From contig RFNL01000346.1 in the NCBI GenBank assembly GCA_009927195.1, positions 1 through 6,275 of the forward strand: a stretch of 6,275 nucleotides of DNA, written 5' to 3'. The notes beneath the pieces were generated by a model. The model was given only the letters and a program-made list of their open reading frames with translations. It ran no database searches and was not told the DNA's origin. Position numbers and translations under genes: made by a program. The stretch is from Betaproteobacteria bacterium (lineage in GTDB: Bacteria > Pseudomonadota > Gammaproteobacteria > Burkholderiales > Burkholderiaceae_C). This document shows positions 4,415-6,275 of the stretch, in pieces. Position 1 is the stretch's first letter. The number at the start of each line of letters is the position of its first letter.

Positions 4415-6275
4415 ATGCACATCCCCACGCTGAGCCCTGGAAAACGCCATGCCCTGCCCCGACCAGCGGGCAGTGCGGACGCTTTGCTGCTGGCCCAATG
4501 GGCGAGCCGCGAAGGCGCGGCCAAGCGTCCGGTGGCGGTGGTCACGGCCCAGGCCAGCGATGCCCAGCGTTTGCTTGAAGAAATGGCATTCTTCGCCCCC
4601 GACTTGCGCTGCGTGTTGTTTCCCGATTGGGAGACGCTGCCCTACGACACTTTTTCGCCGCACCACGACCTGATCAGCGAGCGCTTGGCAACGCTGTGGC
4701 GCATCTCGCAAGGCGAGGCCGATGTGGTGCTGATCCCGGCCACCACCGCCCTCTACCGCTTGGCCCCTCCGTCTTTTTTGGCCGCTTACACCTTTCATTT
4801 CAAGGTCAGACAAAAACTCGATGAAGCGGCCCTGCGCGCACAGCTCAGCCTGGCCGGGTACAACCATGTGACCCAAGTGGTCAGCCCCGGCGAATACGCG
4901 GTGCGCGGCGGCTTGATCGATCTTTTTCCCATGGGGTCCTTGGTGCCTTACCGGGTGGATTTGTTCGACAACGAAATCGATTCCATCCGCACCTTTGACC
5001 CCGACAGCCAGCGCAGCCTCTACCCGGTGCCCGAGGTGCGCTTGTTACCCGGGCGCGAGTTCCCCATGGACGAGGCCGCACGCGCCAAGTTCCGCAGCCG
5101 CTGGCGCGAAATGCTCGATGGCGACCCGACCAAAAGCCGGATCTACAAAGACATCGGCAACGGCATGGCCAGCGCCGGTATCGAGTATTACCTGCCCTTG
5201 TTTTTCGACACCACGGCCACCGTGTTTGACTACCTGGGCGCGAACGCTTTGGTGGCTTTGCATGGCGACTTGGATGCCGCCCTCGCGCATTTCTGGCAAG
5301 ACACCCAGGAGCGCCATCGCCTGGTGCGCGGCGACCCCGAGCGGCCTGTGCTGGCGCCGGTCCATTTGTTTTTGAGCGCCGAGGCCTTCTACACCGCGGC
5401 CAACCACCACGGGCAACTGGCCTTGCGCGCCCACAGCAACGATGGGGTCGACAGCGCCTGGGTGCAAGGGCTGAGCGGCTTGCAAGCCTTGCGCGGCGCC
5501 AGCGACCCGCTGCTCAACCTGAAAAATCACGCCGCTGCCAGCCAGCGCCGGGTGTTGATCTTGGCCGAGAGCGATGGCCGGCGGGAAAGCCTGCTGGACT
5601 TTGTCCGCGCCAGCGGCTTGAGCGTGGCGGTGTTTGACGACCTGGCCGCGTTTGAAGCCAGCGATGCGCCCTGGGGCATGGCCACCGCCGCCTTGCAACA
5701 AGGCTTTGCCTGGTTGGAGCGGGGGCTGGACCTGGTCACCGAGACCGAGCTGTTTGCCAGCAGCCCCGGCGTGCGCCGCCGCCACCGACAAGAGCAGGCC
5801 AGCGATGTGCAAGCGCTCATCAAAGACCTGGCCGAGCTGAATGTGGGCGACCCGGTGGTGCACAGCGCCCATGGCATTGGCCGCTACCGGGGCTTGGTGC
5901 ACCTGGACATGGGGGCTGCGCCGAATGCCGATGGCAGCCCCAGTTGGCAAGAGTTTTTGCACCTGGAATATGCCGATGCTGCCGTGCTGTACGTGCCGGT
6001 GAGCCAGTTGCACCTGATCAGCCGCTATACCGGGGTGAGTGCCGATGAAGCGCCGCTGCATCGCCTGGGCTCGGGCCAGTGGGACAAAGCACGGCGCAAA
6101 GCGGCCGAGCAAATCCGCGACGTGGCCGCCGAGTTGCTCAACATCTATGCCAGCCGTGCAGCGCGCACCGGCCACGCATTTCGCTACAGCGCAGCCGACT
6201 ATGAGGTGTTTGCCAACGACTTTGGCTTTGAAGAAACCACCGATCAGCGCGCCGCCATCCATGCGGTGATCCAAG
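4415..6275 (+). CDS. mfd: Mfd, transcription-repair coupling factor, N-terminal part (cut by right edge)
   Basis: Mfd is a DNA translocase that pushes RNA polymerase stalled at lesions off the template and recruits UvrA for nucleotide excision repair. The frame is open from ATG 4415 through the window edge, 620 codons of a protein that usually has about 1150. The N-terminal UvrB-like region carries WETLPYDTFSPHHD (72-85), ISERLATLW just after it, and GEYAVRGGLIDLFPMGS from 159, all close to E. coli Mfd. The RNA polymerase-interacting domain follows: GDPVVHSAHGIGRYRG from 478 and EFLHLEYADAAVLYVPVSQL from 513. The visible part ends at ETTDQRAAIHAVIQ (from 607), the entry to the RecG-like translocase motor, so the Walker A motif lies beyond the edge. 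ATG 4415 is the first start after an in-frame TGA at 4403-4405. Its Shine-Dalgarno is weak. It is divergent from ispD. Confidence 0.98.
   Translation, partial: MHIPTLSPGKRHALPRPAGSADALLLAQWASREGAAKRPVAVVTAQASDAQRLLEEMAFFAPDLRCVLFPDWETLPYDTFSPHHDLISERLATLWRISQGEADVVLIPATTALYRLAPPSFLAAYTFHFKVRQKLDEAALRAQLSLAGYNHVTQVVSPGEYAVRGGLIDLFPMGSLVPYRVDLFDNEIDSIRTFDPDSQRSLYPVPEVRLLPGREFPMDEAARAKFRSRWREMLDGDPTKSRIYKDIGNGMASAGIEYYLPLFFDTTATVFDYLGANALVALHGDLDAALAHFWQDTQERHRLVRGDPERPVLAPVHLFLSAEAFYTAANHHGQLALRAHSNDGVDSAWVQGLSGLQALRGASDPLLNLKNHAAASQRRVLILAESDGRRESLLDFVRASGLSVAVFDDLAAFEASDAPWGMATAALQQGFAWLERGLDLVTETELFASSPGVRRRHRQEQASDVQALIKDLAELNVGDPVVHSAHGIGRYRGLVHLDMGAAPNADGSPSWQEFLHLEYADAAVLYVPVSQLHLISRYTGVSADEAPLHRLGSGQWDKARRKAAEQIRDVAAELLNIYASRAARTGHAFRYSAADYEVFANDFGFEETTDQRAAIHAVIQ

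Noticed and set aside
4315..4545. N-terminal extension of ispD to give 325 residues
   Set aside because: The added stretch has no IspD similarity, would overlap mfd on the other strand, and the family begins at the VPCAGKG strand close to ATG 4314.
4112..4876. A 254-codon open frame on the minus strand across the ispD start and the mfd 5' end
   Set aside because: It overlaps both recognised genes in other frames and shows no family similarity.
5045..6274. A 409-codon open frame on the minus strand
   Set aside because: It is antisense to mfd, which is unmistakable in this stretch; the product is Gly/Ala/His/Gln-rich with no domain.

Overview
The window looks like ordinary chromosome from a GC-rich betaproteobacterium, most likely order Burkholderiales and possibly Comamonadaceae. 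Three things point that way: the close match of RelA, IspD, IspF and Mfd to proteobacterial families, the strong use of TTG and CTG for leucine, and the housekeeping gene order. The lineage is an inference from gene content and codon use, not a database result. I see no rRNA, tRNA, mobile element, CRISPR array or phage gene.

Layout. Positions 1-1106 (minus strand) hold the N-terminal half of relA, the (p)ppGpp synthetase, cut by the left edge. Just upstream of it on the same strand, 18 bases away, is an alpha/beta hydrolase (1125-2066). A possible 41-codon small ORF (2076-2201) lies directly upstream of the hydrolase. Positions 2067-2397 carry no confident gene; from about 2201 the DNA becomes extremely AT-rich (35 G/C in the 170 bases 2201-2370, by my count). 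This is the regulatory region between the leftward hydrolase-relA pair and a rightward OmpR/PhoB-type response regulator (2398-3099). The regulator overlaps tail-to-tail by 17 bases with ispF (3083-3571, minus). ispF in turn overlaps ispD (3568-4314, minus) by four bases (ATGA), forming an ispD-ispF operon. A 100-base divergent gap separates ispD from mfd (4415 to the right edge, plus), the transcription-repair coupling factor, of which 620 codons are visible.

How the genes work together. ispD and ispF encode steps 3 and 5 of the MEP isoprenoid pathway. relA and mfd belong to the stringent response and transcription-coupled repair, and the hydrolase probably shares a transcript with relA. The response regulator is the least ordinary gene. 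It has no neighbouring histidine kinase. Its receiver domain carries Ser where the phospho-accepting Asp should be and Gly where one of the Mg-binding acidic residues should be, while the DNA-binding domain looks intact. It is therefore probably an atypical regulator that does not depend on phosphorylation. The AT-rich DNA in front of it holds a plausible promoter, three copies of a 9-base word, and CRP-like and Fur-like sequences. I found no convincing new multi-gene system; the regulator with its unusual promoter region and the small ORF before the hydrolase are the parts most worth a second look.
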